A DNA stretch of 64,000 nt from Nostoc sp. LPT (GCF_017115165.1 NZ_JABXKF010000175.1:78777-142776); one strand, 5' to 3'. Shown: positions 17,202-26,683, counted from the first letter of the stretch. Made by a program: numbers and translations. Notes: generated by a model from the sequence alone, not told the origin.

Positions 17202-18455
17202 ATGATTAAAATCCTCCATCTCTCCGATATCCACATGGGAAGTGGCTTCTCCCACGGACGAATTAATCCCGCGACTGGATTAAATACACGGTTGGAGGAT
17301 TTTGTCAATACTCTGTCTATATGTATTGACCGAGCGCTGACAGATGCTGTTGATATGGTGATATTTGGTGGCGATGCTTTCCCGGATGCGACACCACCGC
17401 CTTATGTTCAACAAGCTTTTGCTAGCCAGTTTCGCCGTCTCATGGATGCCAATATTCCGACAGTGCTGTTGGTAGGCAACCACGACCAACATTCCCAAGG
17501 ACAGGGAGGGGCGAGTTTAAATATTTACCGCACTTTGGGAGTGCCAGGGTTTGTTGTCGGTGATGCATTAACTACGCACTGTATCGAAACCCGCAATGGC
17601 AAAGTGCAAGTAATTACGCTGCCTTGGCTGACTCGTTCAACTTTGATGACTCGTCAAGAGACTGAAGGTTTGTCTTTGGCGGAAGTCAACCAACTATTAA
17701 CGGAACGTCTGCGAGTTGTTATAGAAGGGGAAATTCGCCGTCTTGACCCCAATGTGCCTACTATCCTTTTGGCTCACTTGATGGCTGACAATGCTACCTT
17801 GGGCGCAGAACGCTTTTTGGCAGTAGGTAAAGGCTTTACTCTACCCCTATCTTTGCTGACGCGACCTTGTTTTGATTATGTAGCGCTGGGACACGTCCAC
17901 CGCCACCAAAATCTGAATAAATCCAACAACCCGCCAGTAATTTATCCAGGGAGTATTGAGCGGGTAGATTTCAGCGAAGAAAAAGAAGACAAAGGTTATG
18001 TAATGCTGGAATTAGAGCGGGGGAGGGCTGAATGGGAATTTTGTCCTTTGACAGTTCGGACTTTCCGCACCATTGAAGTGGATGTCTCAAAAGCAGATGA
18101 GCCGCAAGCGGTGTTAATGAAAGCGATCGCTAAATATAATATTGAAGATGCTGTAGTGCGGCTAATTTACAAACTCCGCTCCGAACAGATGGATTTAATT
18201 GACAGTTCCTCTCTACATACTGCTTTAAGTCCCGCTCATACCTACACCATTCAAGCAGAATTAGTGAGTCAATTAGCCAGGCCCCGGATTCCTGAATTGA
18301 GTGCAAGTAGCAGCATCGACCCAATGGAAGCGTTAAGAACTTACTTAAATAATCGCGAAGACCTCAAAGACATCGCAGCATCAATGATGGATGCAGCTCA
18401 GAAGTTGCTAGCAGATGATGTGGAAGTTTGGCTAGAAGCAGCAACTAATGAATAG
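17202..18455 (+). CDS. sbcD: SbcD-type DNA repair exonuclease (metallophosphoesterase)
   Basis: The 417-residue protein has the five signatures of calcineurin-like phosphoesterases: LSDIHMG, FGGDAF, VGNHDQH, LLAHLM and LGHVHRH. The length and the C-terminal capping region fit SbcD/Mre11-like nucleases, which work with the SbcC ATPase on DNA ends and hairpins. SbcC is not adjacent, as is common in cyanobacteria. A decayed copy of a short stretch of this gene (around codons 306-322) lies at 19886-19935. Confidence 0.88.
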   Translation: MIKILHLSDIHMGSGFSHGRINPATGLNTRLEDFVNTLSICIDRALTDAVDMVIFGGDAFPDATPPPYVQQAFASQFRRLMDANIPTVLLVGNHDQHSQGQGGASLNIYRTLGVPGFVVGDALTTHCIETRNGKVQVITLPWLTRSTLMTRQETEGLSLAEVNQLLTERLRVVIEGEIRRLDPNVPTILLAHLMADNATLGAERFLAVGKGFTLPLSLLTRPCFDYVALGHVHRHQNLNKSNNPPVIYPGSIERVDFSEEKEDKGYVMLELERGRAEWEFCPLTVRTFRTIEVDVSKADEPQAVLMKAIAKYNIEDAVVRLIYKLRSEQMDLIDSSSLHTALSPAHTYTIQAELVSQLARPRIPELSASSSIDPMEALRTYLNNREDLKDIAASMMDAAQKLLADDVEVWLEAATNE

Positions 18456-18561
18456 GATAAATGCCAATTATCTTTTCATGTTTAACTGAGCGATCGCAAT
18501 AAAATAAAGTAAAAATTTAAAGTGCCACAGCATATCTAACTTTTTCCACTTTGTGAAAAGT

Positions 18562-19191
18562 ATGACGCAAACACTCCAAGCAAAAGAGATCAATTTACGT
18601 TACTTAATCGATAATTTTGGCATTTAGTTAGTTTTGGATGACCAATTTTTCCGCGAATGGCAAGAAGATTTATTAGAAATTACTGATTTAGATAAACAAC
18701 TTTTAGATAAAGTAAAAACAGGTTATTTTAATCTTCTTAATTACCCACCTTTACTAGAAGATGTTGTGAGAATGGCAATTATAGACCCAATACTTTTTAT
18801 TGGGGATTTTTATTTATTGCCCTTATATATCAAAGCTGAGGAACCAATAGAGATTACTGATGAAGATGAAGAAATTATCATCAAAGGCAAAATAGATACA
18901 TTAGTTCTGAAAGACCAATTCTGGGTGATGGTTATTGAGTCAAAACAAGCAGAATATTCGATTGAAAGAGGACTCGCACAAATTTTAGCTTATATGTTAG
19001 GTAATCCTCATCCAAATCAGCCTAGTTTTGGGATGATTAGCAGCGGTGGAGAATTTATTTTTGTCAAATTAGTTAAAGGAAATCCAACTTATTATGCTTT
19101 ATAAAAGGGGTTTTTAATCCGAAACCCTGGAAATGAATTGTACGACGTACTACGAGTCCTGAAACGCTTGGCTCAGTTGGTGAGTGCTTAA
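18562..19191 (+). pseudogene. Restriction endonuclease subunit R-like nuclease with two nonsense codons
   Basis: One continuous frame of 210 codons starts at ATG 18562 (MTQTLQAKEINLRYLIDNFG). Codon 22 is TAG, then LVLDDQFFREWQEDLL continues without a shift; a second stop, TAA at 19102, is followed in the same frame by RNPGNELYDVLRVLKRLAQL up to 19191. The middle has a nuclease-like core with KGKIDTLVLKDQFWVMVIESK, a PD-(D/E)XK pattern (D...ESK). This is a widespread short cyanobacterial family annotated as a type I restriction R-subunit-like protein. With both stops the protein is broken; an internal start at 18634 would give only a 156-residue fragment. Confidence 0.82.
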
Positions 19192-19343
19192 ATCTTATCG
19201 CTTGATTATATATTCTTGTAGAGGGGCGATGTCTGACACCAGCCGATACGCATCTACGCTACATCAGTTAGCATTAAGTAATGAAAAAATGTCTGATAAA
19301 TGTCTGATATTTGAATAGTAGTGATTACAGGAGTAAGCATACG

Positions 19344-19565
19344 ATGAAAATTAGAGGAATCAAACGCGGTCAAACTATTGAATTATTAGAGCAAATTCAC
19401 AGTATTCCTGATGGAGTAGAAATAATCGTTAATCTAGAACTTCCTTCTACTCAACCTGTTGTAGAAAAACTAGACTTAACAGATGAAGAAAGGCTAGCAA
19501 AATTGAATAAATTATTTGGAGCTTGGCAAGACCAACCAGAGTTGATAGATAGATATCTTTGCTGA
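19344..19565 (+). pseudogene. Small antitoxin-like protein, probably frameshifted at its C-terminus
   Basis: The frame from ATG 19344 (AGGAG ten bases upstream) encodes MKIRGIKRGQTIELLEQI, an SpoVT/AbrB-like or PIN-partner antitoxin start, and continues to DEERLAKLNKLFGAWQDQPEL. Relatives as I recall them go on as DEIFAEI; here that tail (IDIFAEI) is present only in the next frame, after a gatagata repeat, while the original frame ends LIDRYLC. I therefore read it as a recent indel in an antitoxin gene. The first 73 codons may still be expressed. Confidence 0.5.
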
Positions 19566-19653
19566 AATAAGATTTTGAAAATATACCTAATTTGCAATTA
19601 GAGAACTGGTTAGAGTAGCAAAAAAGCTGTATGAGCGCGATCGCTTGATTATA

Positions 19654-19817
19654 TCCTGAGCAAAGTTGCTTTTGAAGTGGCTAGGGTACGTGGCAGTCAT
19701 CATATTATGATACATAGTGATGGGCGTAGGACAGTAGTTCCTGTACATTCAGGTGAAACAATTGGTCGTGGTTTGCTAGCACAAATACTACGCAATTGCC
19801 AAATAACTCGTGAATAA
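19654..19817 (+). pseudogene. HicA-type toxin remnant, N-terminus missing
   Basis: The frame encodes VAFEVARVRGSHHIMIH followed by SDGRRTVVPVHSGETIGRGL and LLAQILRNCQITRE, the double-stranded-RNA-binding-like fold of HicA toxins with its catalytic histidine in GSHHI. The usual first 20 residues and a start codon are missing, and no HicB follows. It is a decayed toxin fragment. Confidence 0.65.
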
Positions 19818-20188
19818 TTTAGGGAATTGTTGTAAGTATTGATGATTTTGAAGGTTAGATGTTATGTACAAATAATGTCGTAATGAGCGCGATCACTAAA
19901 TATGATACTCAACCTGCTGTAGTGCGGCTACTATGTTTTAAAAAGAGCTTTATTGGCTAAAAAAAGTCTAGTTTATACTACTGTTTTGTATTCCTCATCA
20001 CATATTATTTAGCCAATATTATGTATTAATGCAATCGGATGTTTTCGCTTTCCAGCAAAAGAAACGTTTTGTGAAATGCCTTGCTAAATCGGATTTATTT
20101 GCTACTTTTGAGCAGAAATTGCTCACTGAGTAAAAAAATTAAAGTCAAATGATAAATATTATTCTATATACCCTATAATTCTTATAAT
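19818..20188. other. Gene-free stretch with a decayed sbcD-derived fragment
   Basis: Bases 19886-19935 share gcgatc-ctaaatat-ata and gctgtagtgcggcta with the sbcD coding sequence at 18123-18170 and look like a degenerate partial copy. The rest shows no gene. Confidence 0.45.
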
Positions 20189-20214
20189 TACGGTATTCGT
20201 CTAGAAATACCGTA
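20189..20214. promoter_or_regulatory. Inverted repeat upstream of the sbpA-pst operon
   Basis: TACGGTATT and AATACCGTA form nine matched pairs around an eight-base spacer, 18 bp before the chosen start of sbpA and just before its AGGGG ribosome binding site. It may be an operator or a leader hairpin. No Pho-box repeats of the CTTAACCT type were seen. Confidence 0.5.
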
Positions 20215-20232
20215 GATTTAGGGGTGATTCTA

Positions 20233-21390
20233 ATGCGCAAGTCGCAACAACCGACACAATTAAGTAAATTTCTAAGCGAGGGCATGCAGGCTTATGTTAT
20301 GAAAGCTTTGCAGAATATACAACTCTCGTATCAACACGCAATTATAAGTTGGTTGAATGGACGCACTGTACAAAGCTTTGTAAGTCTGTTTCTAATAAGT
20401 ATTTTTTTTAGTCTAGCAGTTGCCTCCTGTTCTGGAAGCAGTTCAGCTAGAAAAAATGATGTTAAGTTAAAACTAGTTTCATTCTCTGTCACCAAAGCCG
20501 CTCATGACCAGATAATTCCTAAATTTGTCGAAAAATGGAAGCAAGAACATAACCAAAACGTCACATTTGATCAAAGTTATGGAGGTTCTGGTGCTCAAGC
20601 GGCGGCTGTGATAGCCGGTTCACAAGAAGCAGATATAGTACATTTGGCACTTCCCCTGGATATCAACAAAATTCAACAAGCAGGTTTAATTAAAACAGGT
20701 TGGGAAATAAAATCACCGAGAAGTGGTATTGTGAGTAGATCGGTTGCTGCGATCGTCACTCGTGAAGGTAACCCAAAAGGCATCAATACCTGGGCAGACT
20801 TGGCAAAAGATGGCGTGAAAGTGATTGCGGCTAACCCAAAAACTTCTGGTATTGCTATCTGGGAATTCTTGGCTTTTTGGGGTTCGGTGAGTCTAACGGG
20901 AGGTGACGAAGCCACAGCGCTAAATTACGTCACCAAAGTTTATAAAAACACTCCTATTCTGACAAAAGATGCTCGTGAAGCTAGCGATTTATTTTTCCAA
21001 AAAGGTCAGGGTGATGTCTTAATCAACTACGAGAATGAGGTAATTTTAGCAGGAAAAAATGGGACTAAACTACCTTATGTTGTACCCCAAGTTAATATTT
21101 CCATTGATAATCCTGTAGCCGTAGTTGATAAAAACGTTGATAAGCACGGTACAAGAGAAGTTGCACAAGCATTTGTTGATTTCCTTTACTCGACAGAAGC
21201 TCAACGGGAATTTGCAAAATTACAATATCGTCCTGTTAACCCCAGCGTTACCCAAGAAGTAGCATCACAACATCCCCCAATTAAAACTTTATTCACATCT
21301 CAAGATTTAGGTGGCTGGGATATTATCCAGAAAAAGTTTTTTGGAGATGGGGCAATTTTTGACAAAGTGCAAGCTGCGAATAAAGCATGA
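20233..21390 (+). CDS. sbpA: Sulfate ABC transporter substrate-binding lipoprotein
   Basis: The 385-residue protein has an extended N-terminus, a hydrophobic segment and a lipobox ending VASC66, so it is a lipoprotein on the outer face of the plasma membrane. The mature part matches the SbpA/CysP family: QSYGGSGAQAAAVIAGSQEA, ADIVHLALPLDI and NPKTSGIAIWEFLAFWG around the oxyanion site. From Cys66 to the end (320 residues) there is no methionine and no further cysteine. Sulfate-binding proteins of enterobacteria are known to lack sulfur amino acids, which supports sulfate as ligand. It lies 84 bp before pstS; no sulfate permease or ATPase is adjacent. ATG 20233 is preferred to GTG 20224. Confidence 0.85.
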   Translation: MRKSQQPTQLSKFLSEGMQAYVMKALQNIQLSYQHAIISWLNGRTVQSFVSLFLISIFFSLAVASCSGSSSARKNDVKLKLVSFSVTKAAHDQIIPKFVEKWKQEHNQNVTFDQSYGGSGAQAAAVIAGSQEADIVHLALPLDINKIQQAGLIKTGWEIKSPRSGIVSRSVAAIVTREGNPKGINTWADLAKDGVKVIAANPKTSGIAIWEFLAFWGSVSLTGGDEATALNYVTKVYKNTPILTKDAREASDLFFQKGQGDVLINYENEVILAGKNGTKLPYVVPQVNISIDNPVAVVDKNVDKHGTREVAQAFVDFLYSTEAQREFAKLQYRPVNPSVTQEVASQHPPIKTLFTSQDLGGWDIIQKKFFGDGAIFDKVQAANKA

Positions 21391-21474
21391 TATCTATTTT
21401 TTCATGCAGCATTCTCTACTTGCAGATAGCCAAGCATAAGCAATTCGTAGTCATTTTATCTCAATTGATAATTT

Positions 21475-22476
21475 ATGAGCTTTCGTAGCCGATTTAAGCA
21501 TAGCCTTTTCCTGACATTTTTAATGATTATTGCCAGCAGTATCACTGCTTGTAGCAGTAATGAGGAAAAGAAAAGTCAGGTTAGTATTGATGGTGCAGCT
21601 GTAGGTTTTCCTATTTCTTTAGCAGTTGCAGAAGAATACGGTAAAGTCAAACCTGAAGCTAAAGTAAGCGTTGCCTCAAGTGGTACTGGTGGTGGTTTCA
21701 GTAAATTTTGTAATGGCGATCTTGATATAGCTGGTGCTTCTCGCACCATTAGAGATGAAGAAATCAAAAAATGTCAAAGTAAGAATATTAAATTTGTTGA
21801 GTTGCCTATAGCTTTAGATGGTATCGCCGTGATTGCCAACCGCCAAAATAACTTTGCCAAATGTCTAACTATTAAGGAACTGGGTAAGATTTGGGGCGGC
21901 AAATCAGACGGCAAAATATTGAGATGGAATCAAGTTAATCCCAAGTTTCCTAATCAAAAGCTGAAGCTGTATGCTCCATCTTCTGATACAGGAACATTCG
22001 ATTATATGACTCAAGCTGTGACTGGCAAAGCTAAGAATGGGCGTACAGACTACACTGCCACTCAGAATCAAAACCTTCTCGTCCAAGGAGTGTCAGGTGA
22101 TGTATCAGCTTTGGGTTATGTAGGGATATCTTACTACATTCAAAATCAAGATAAACTCAATCTAGTTGCTGTAGAAAGTCTGACAGGAAAGTGTGAAAAA
22201 CCAGTTCCGGTAGATAATGTGATCAAAAATATCTACACACCTTTGTCTCGTCCTCTGTTTATCTATGTCAGTAGAAAATCCTTAGATACTAAGCCAGCAG
22301 TAAAAGAATTTGTAGATTTTTATCTAGAAAATTCTTGGAAGTGGGTAGATAGCGTTGGTTATGTAGCATTACCTGATGAAGCTTACCTCAAAGTCAAACA
22401 AAAATTTGCTACTGGTGAAACTGGGACAAAGTTTAAAAAAGCAAAACCAGGTGAACCGATCACAAACTTCATTTAA
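21475..22476 (+). CDS. pstS: Phosphate ABC transporter substrate-binding protein
   Basis: The 333-residue protein has a lipoprotein signal (ASSITAC) and the PstS pattern SSGTGGGFSKFCNGDLDIAGASR, where Ser, Thr and Arg side chains and main-chain amides bind phosphate, and APSSDTGTFDYMTQA later. It captures phosphate outside the plasma membrane for PstCAB. It belongs to the PstS-like family common in cyanobacteria. It precedes pstC by 49 bp. Unlike the upstream sulfate-type protein it contains several cysteines and methionine, so the absence of sulfur in its neighbour is not a local composition effect. Confidence 0.93.
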   Translation: MSFRSRFKHSLFLTFLMIIASSITACSSNEEKKSQVSIDGAAVGFPISLAVAEEYGKVKPEAKVSVASSGTGGGFSKFCNGDLDIAGASRTIRDEEIKKCQSKNIKFVELPIALDGIAVIANRQNNFAKCLTIKELGKIWGGKSDGKILRWNQVNPKFPNQKLKLYAPSSDTGTFDYMTQAVTGKAKNGRTDYTATQNQNLLVQGVSGDVSALGYVGISYYIQNQDKLNLVAVESLTGKCEKPVPVDNVIKNIYTPLSRPLFIYVSRKSLDTKPAVKEFVDFYLENSWKWVDSVGYVALPDEAYLKVKQKFATGETGTKFKKAKPGEPITNFI

Positions 22477-22525
22477 ATAAAGTCCTAGTCATTGTAGTCT
22501 GAGTGTAGTTAAAACTTAACTGTTT

Positions 22526-23467
22526 ATGCAAAATACCAATTCTCAAGACGAGCCTTATCTACTATCCAGACAGTCACTGGATAAAAATCCATCTGAAGAT
22601 ATCTCAGAAAAGATTGTTGCAGCAGTTTTATTTGCTTGTGCTTTAGTTTCAGTTTTAACTACCTTTGGTATTGTTGTAATTATCTTTCAGGAGACATTCG
22701 GTTTTTTCCAAGAAGTTTCCTTTGCCCAATTTTTTCTTGATACTAAATGGACGCCTTTATTTGCTAATAGACATTTTGGTGTTTGGCCATTGATTAATGG
22801 CACTTTCTTGACTACAGCTATTGCTATGGCAGTTGCTATTCCTTTGGGTTTATCTTCTGCTATTTATTTGAGTGAATATGCTGAACCCAAAGTGGCTGCA
22901 ATTTTACGTCCAGCAGTAGAACTTTTAGCGGGAATACCCACAGTAGTATATGGTTACTTTGCGCTGTTGTTCCTTACACCATTGCTGCGGAATTTTATCC
23001 CTCTGGAAATATTCAACGCTTTGAGTGCGGGGTTAATGATGGGGGTAATGATTACTCCTACTGTTGGTTCTATCAGCTTAGATGCTATCCGAGCAGTTCC
23101 ACGTTCTTTGCGAGAAGGAGCTTATGCTTTAGGTATCACTAAACTGGAAACCATTTTTAAAGTAGTTCTACCAGCCGCGCTTTCTGGAATCATAGCCTCG
23201 ATTATTTTGGGTATTTCTCGAGCTGTGGGTGAAACAATGACTGTACTCATCGCTGCCGGACAACAACCAAGACTAACTGTTAATTTTGCCGAATCAATAG
23301 AAACAATGACAGCTTACATGGCACAAATTTCTGGTGGAGATAGTCCACGTGGTAGTCTCAATTTCAAGACATTATATGCTGTAGGCGCTGTTCTGTTTCT
23401 ACTTACCCTTGCTTTGAATATTGTTAGTTACTGGATTGCTAATCGCTTTAAAGAAAAATACGACTAA
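22526..23467 (+). CDS. pstC: Phosphate ABC transporter permease PstC
   Basis: The 313-residue inner-membrane permease has six predicted helices and the EAA-type cytoplasmic loop REGAYALGITKLETIFKVVLP that contacts the PstB ATPase. The family sequence ELLAGIPTVVYGYFALLFL is present. It forms the translocation channel with PstA, whose gene starts 11 bp downstream. Length and order are normal for the pstSCAB operon. Confidence 0.94.
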   Translation: MQNTNSQDEPYLLSRQSLDKNPSEDISEKIVAAVLFACALVSVLTTFGIVVIIFQETFGFFQEVSFAQFFLDTKWTPLFANRHFGVWPLINGTFLTTAIAMAVAIPLGLSSAIYLSEYAEPKVAAILRPAVELLAGIPTVVYGYFALLFLTPLLRNFIPLEIFNALSAGLMMGVMITPTVGSISLDAIRAVPRSLREGAYALGITKLETIFKVVLPAALSGIIASIILGISRAVGETMTVLIAAGQQPRLTVNFAESIETMTAYMAQISGGDSPRGSLNFKTLYAVGAVLFLLTLALNIVSYWIANRFKEKYD

Positions 23468-23478
23468 ACTAAATAGAT

Positions 23479-24378
23479 ATGGCTACAAGTTATCAACAAG
23501 ATGATTCTCTAGATTCTGCGGCAGAATTTACCGATAATGTTGAAAGTAGGGAGACATTAGGTAAAGTATTTGAAGTACTTTTTTTGTTAGGATTGCTGAT
23601 TGGTTTATTTATCCTAGCTTTGCTACTTTTTGATATTTTTCGAGACGGATTAGGCAGATTTTTATCACCCGGCTTTCTTACGGAAACTCCTTCTCGTTTT
23701 CCCGATCAAGGTGGTATTCGTCCTGCGATTATCAGCAGTGTTCTTTTAGGATCTGTTGTGATTTTAGTGACTGTCCCAATAGGTGTAGGAGCAGCTTTAT
23801 ATCTAGAAGAGTATGCACCTAAAGCTTGGTGGACAGCGATTATTGAGATTAATATCAGTAATCTTGCAGGTGTGCCTTCTATCGTCTATGGATTGCTGGG
23901 TTTAGGGGTTTTCAATTATTTGCTTGGATTTGGCCCCGCTTTGATTTCCGGTGCATTGACTTTATCTTTGTTGTCTTTACCAGTAATTATTGTGACAGCT
24001 AGAGAAGCAATTCGCGCTGTCCCAGATTCCTTGAGAAATGCTTCTTACGGATTAGGTGTCACAAAATGGCGAACTATCAGCAATCATGTCATACCCTATG
24101 CTATTCCCGGTATTCTAACGGGGGTGATTATCTCTATATCCCGCGCTATTGGTGATGCAGCATCTCTGATTGTTGTAGGTGCTGTGGGTTTTCTCACCTT
24201 TAACCCTGGTTTGTTTCAGAGATTTATGGCATTACCTATTCAAATTTACAGTTACATAACTCGTCCTGAACCGGGTTTTGCTAGTGCAGCAGCAGCGACA
24301 ATTATTGCGTTGTTAATCTTGATTTTAGTTTTAAATGGTGTAGCAATTTATATTCGACAACGCTTCTCAATAAGTTAG
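23479..24378 (+). CDS. pstA: Phosphate ABC transporter permease PstA
   Basis: The 299-residue permease carries NISNLAGVPSIVYGLLGLGV, the PstA counterpart of the PstC signature, and the EAA loop PDSLRNASYGLGVTKWRTIS. Six membrane helices are predicted after a 35-residue polar N-terminus. It pairs with PstC in the membrane. It is 51 bp upstream of pstB and certainly cotranscribed with it. Confidence 0.94.
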   Translation: MATSYQQDDSLDSAAEFTDNVESRETLGKVFEVLFLLGLLIGLFILALLLFDIFRDGLGRFLSPGFLTETPSRFPDQGGIRPAIISSVLLGSVVILVTVPIGVGAALYLEEYAPKAWWTAIIEINISNLAGVPSIVYGLLGLGVFNYLLGFGPALISGALTLSLLSLPVIIVTAREAIRAVPDSLRNASYGLGVTKWRTISNHVIPYAIPGILTGVIISISRAIGDAASLIVVGAVGFLTFNPGLFQRFMALPIQIYSYITRPEPGFASAAAATIIALLILILVLNGVAIYIRQRFSIS

Positions 24379-24429
24379 GTAATTAAATATCTAATTCGAT
24401 AAATTCACGGATATTAGGAGAACAGCCAA

Positions 24430-25257
24430 ATGACTTATAGCAATAGTAAAAGTAAATCAGATAGTGCCACAATCGACCAAGACAAGGGTGTATTCAATGT
24501 TGAAGGTGTGAAGGTCTACTATGGGGGATTTCTGGCCCTTTTAGATGTCTACCTAAAGATTCCTGAAAAACAAATTATTGCTTTTATTGGGCCTTCAGGA
24601 TGTGGTAAAAGTACCTTACTGCGTTGCTTCAACCGGATGAATGATTTAATCCCTGGGGCTAAGGTTGAGGGTAGACTGAATTATCGCGATCGCAACATTT
24701 ACGATCCGAAGATAAACTCTGTAAAATTACGCCGCCAAGTCGGAATGGTTTTTCAAAGACCGAATCCTTTTCCCAAGTCAATCTACGAAAATATTTCCTT
24801 TGGGCCGCGGGCTAACGGTTACAAAGGTAACATTGATGAATTGGTGGAAGATTCTCTCAGACGCGCTGCTATCTGGGATGAAGTCAAAGATAAACTTAAA
24901 GAGAAGGGAACTGCATTATCTGGCGGACAACAACAACGGCTTTGCATAGCAAGAGCGATCGCGATGAAGCCAGATGTATTATTGATGGATGAACCATGTT
25001 CTGCTCTTGACCCAATTTCTAGCCGCCAAGTCGAAGAACTCTGCTTAGAACTCAAGCAACAATACACTATCATTATGGTGACACACAATATGCAGCAAGC
25101 TTCCAGAGTGGCAGATTTCACGGCTTTCTTCAATACAGAAATTGATGAGCATGGTAAACGTCGTGGCAAATTAGTTGAGTTTAATCCTACAGCGCAAATG
25201 TTCAGTTCTCCTCAAACCAAAGAAGCTGAAGATTATATCAGTGGACGCTTCGGTTAA
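24430..25257 (+). CDS. pstB: Phosphate ABC transporter ATP-binding protein PstB
   Basis: The 275-residue ATPase has Walker A GPSGCGKST, the signature ALSGGQQQRL, Walker B VLLMDEPCSALD and the switch histidine in MVTHNMQQ. The MVFQRPNPFP Q-loop is diagnostic for PstB. It powers phosphate import by PstCA. It is the last gene of the sbpA-pstSCAB run; a MITE with an internal hairpin follows 94 bp downstream and may act as terminator. Confidence 0.96.
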   Translation: MTYSNSKSKSDSATIDQDKGVFNVEGVKVYYGGFLALLDVYLKIPEKQIIAFIGPSGCGKSTLLRCFNRMNDLIPGAKVEGRLNYRDRNIYDPKINSVKLRRQVGMVFQRPNPFPKSIYENISFGPRANGYKGNIDELVEDSLRRAAIWDEVKDKLKEKGTALSGGQQQRLCIARAIAMKPDVLLMDEPCSALDPISSRQVEELCLELKQQYTIIMVTHNMQQASRVADFTAFFNTEIDEHGKRRGKLVEFNPTAQMFSSPQTKEAEDYISGRFG

Positions 25258-25351
25258 GAGACATCACAGTTGAAGGGGAAAGGTAAAAGCCAAGTTCAGT
25301 TATGAGCGACTATTATTCCTTTGTCCTTTAATTTAAATTTAGTCAACTAAA

Positions 25352-25442
25352 TAGACATCTCCGGAAATTAATTATGCGTTCACCAAAACCCTTGTAGAGA
25401 CACGAAATTTTGCGTCTCTATATTCTTTTCCGGAAATGTCTA
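25352..25442. mobile_element. 91-bp MITE with internal hairpin
   Basis: The ends TAGACATCTCCGGAAAT and (complement) TAGACATTTCCGGAAAA match at 15 of 17 positions, and TA at each end fits an IS630/mariner-type target duplication. The centre holds the hairpin TAGAGAC...GTCTCTA (25395-25420). It fills most of the gene-free stretch between pstB and the AraC regulator. Confidence 0.7.
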
Positions 25443-25636
25443 ATGTCCCCTTAAAAAATCTTTCGTCTACTGAAATTAAAATATAAGCTTGTCATTGCGG
25501 CAAACAGTTTCTTTAAGTCATATTTTGTTTACGAATTAGCTCTTATTGAGCCAATAACTTAATTTGCTATAGTGTCAAGCAATCGCAGTAAGATAATTGA
25601 GAATTAATAGCATTAGTTTTCCAACATCTACCAATT

Positions 25637-26683
25637 ATGACTATCACCCTGACGATGAAAGAGGAGTGGGAACTGTGGGACGAAGCTGCAATAAACAGCC
25701 TGCAAAACCCAGAGCCTAATGAATTTATTTGTCAAATGCCAAGACTTCTCGGCAAGGGCTATGTGCGAGATATTGAAGTGTATCCCAATCTCTGCCTTTC
25801 AATTAGGGACTATGAATATCACGATGATGTATTGCTGAAAATTCCTGAATGGGATCATTCACTGCAATTTTGTGTCTGGCTTTTAGGAAATGCCACAGAC
25901 GATACACTCATTTCTGGTGCTGGCGTTCAACGCCAATTTACTTTGGAGACTCCGAAATCTCAACGGATTGTGAGCGTTGAGATTCATATGCCACCTGAGC
26001 TATTGGGAACTTTTTTCCCAACAGTGGACGGCGAAATTCCTTTTGAGTTCAGGCAACTAGCAAAGGGTGATGATTGGCAGACAATGCTACACCCCAAAAT
26101 GACTACTGCTATCAACTGTGTGGCACAGCAAATCATTAATTGTCCCTATCAAGGAATCAGCAAGCGGATGTTTTTGCAGGCGAGAGTGCTAGAACTAATG
26201 AGGTTGCAATTAACTCCCCTCTTGGCAGAGCAAGGGAGACTGCAACAGCCGCCACGATTAAAGGCACAAACTATCGCCCAGATTCATTATGCCAGGGAAA
26301 TTTTACTCTCCCGTTTGGAGAATCCGCCATCGATACTGGAATTATCGCAGTTGGTGGGAGTAAGCGATCGCACCCTCCAACGTGGATTTCAGGAACTGTT
26401 TGGCAAAACAGCATTTAGCTACCTGACAGAAAAACGTATGGAATGGGCAGAGCAGTTATTGCGTCAGGGAAACATGACTATTGCTGAGGTTGGTAACCGC
26501 ATTGGCTATTCTAACCTGGGACACTTTGTGGCTGCTTTCAAGCGCAGATTTGGGATTACACCGAGTCAAAGTTTAATGGGGAAAAAGTCGGTTTTGGCTC
26601 AAATATTGAGCGGGTTGAAGTACTTAAAGGACCCGCTTCGGTTCTATTCGGTCAAGGCGGACTCGGCGGCAAGGTCAACTTAG
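25637..26683 (+). CDS. AraC family transcriptional regulator with a foreign C-terminal tail
   Basis: The 348-residue protein has a ligand-type N-terminal domain and a C-terminal AraC DNA-binding domain with two helix-turn-helix units (SILELSQLVGVSDRTLQRGF and MTIAEVGNRIGYSNLGHFVA, ending FKRRFGITPSQ). In cyanobacteria such regulators control adjacent siderophore-receptor genes. Native similarity ends about SLMGKKSV (codon 318). The last ~28 residues are a wrong-frame reading of a TonB-receptor plug domain brought next to it by a deletion. The DNA-binding domain is complete, so it may still work. Confidence 0.85.
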   Translation: MTITLTMKEEWELWDEAAINSLQNPEPNEFICQMPRLLGKGYVRDIEVYPNLCLSIRDYEYHDDVLLKIPEWDHSLQFCVWLLGNATDDTLISGAGVQRQFTLETPKSQRIVSVEIHMPPELLGTFFPTVDGEIPFEFRQLAKGDDWQTMLHPKMTTAINCVAQQIINCPYQGISKRMFLQARVLELMRLQLTPLLAEQGRLQQPPRLKAQTIAQIHYAREILLSRLENPPSILELSQLVGVSDRTLQRGFQELFGKTAFSYLTEKRMEWAEQLLRQGNMTIAEVGNRIGYSNLGHFVAAFKRRFGITPSQSLMGKKSVLAQILSGLKYLKDPLRFYSVKADSAARST

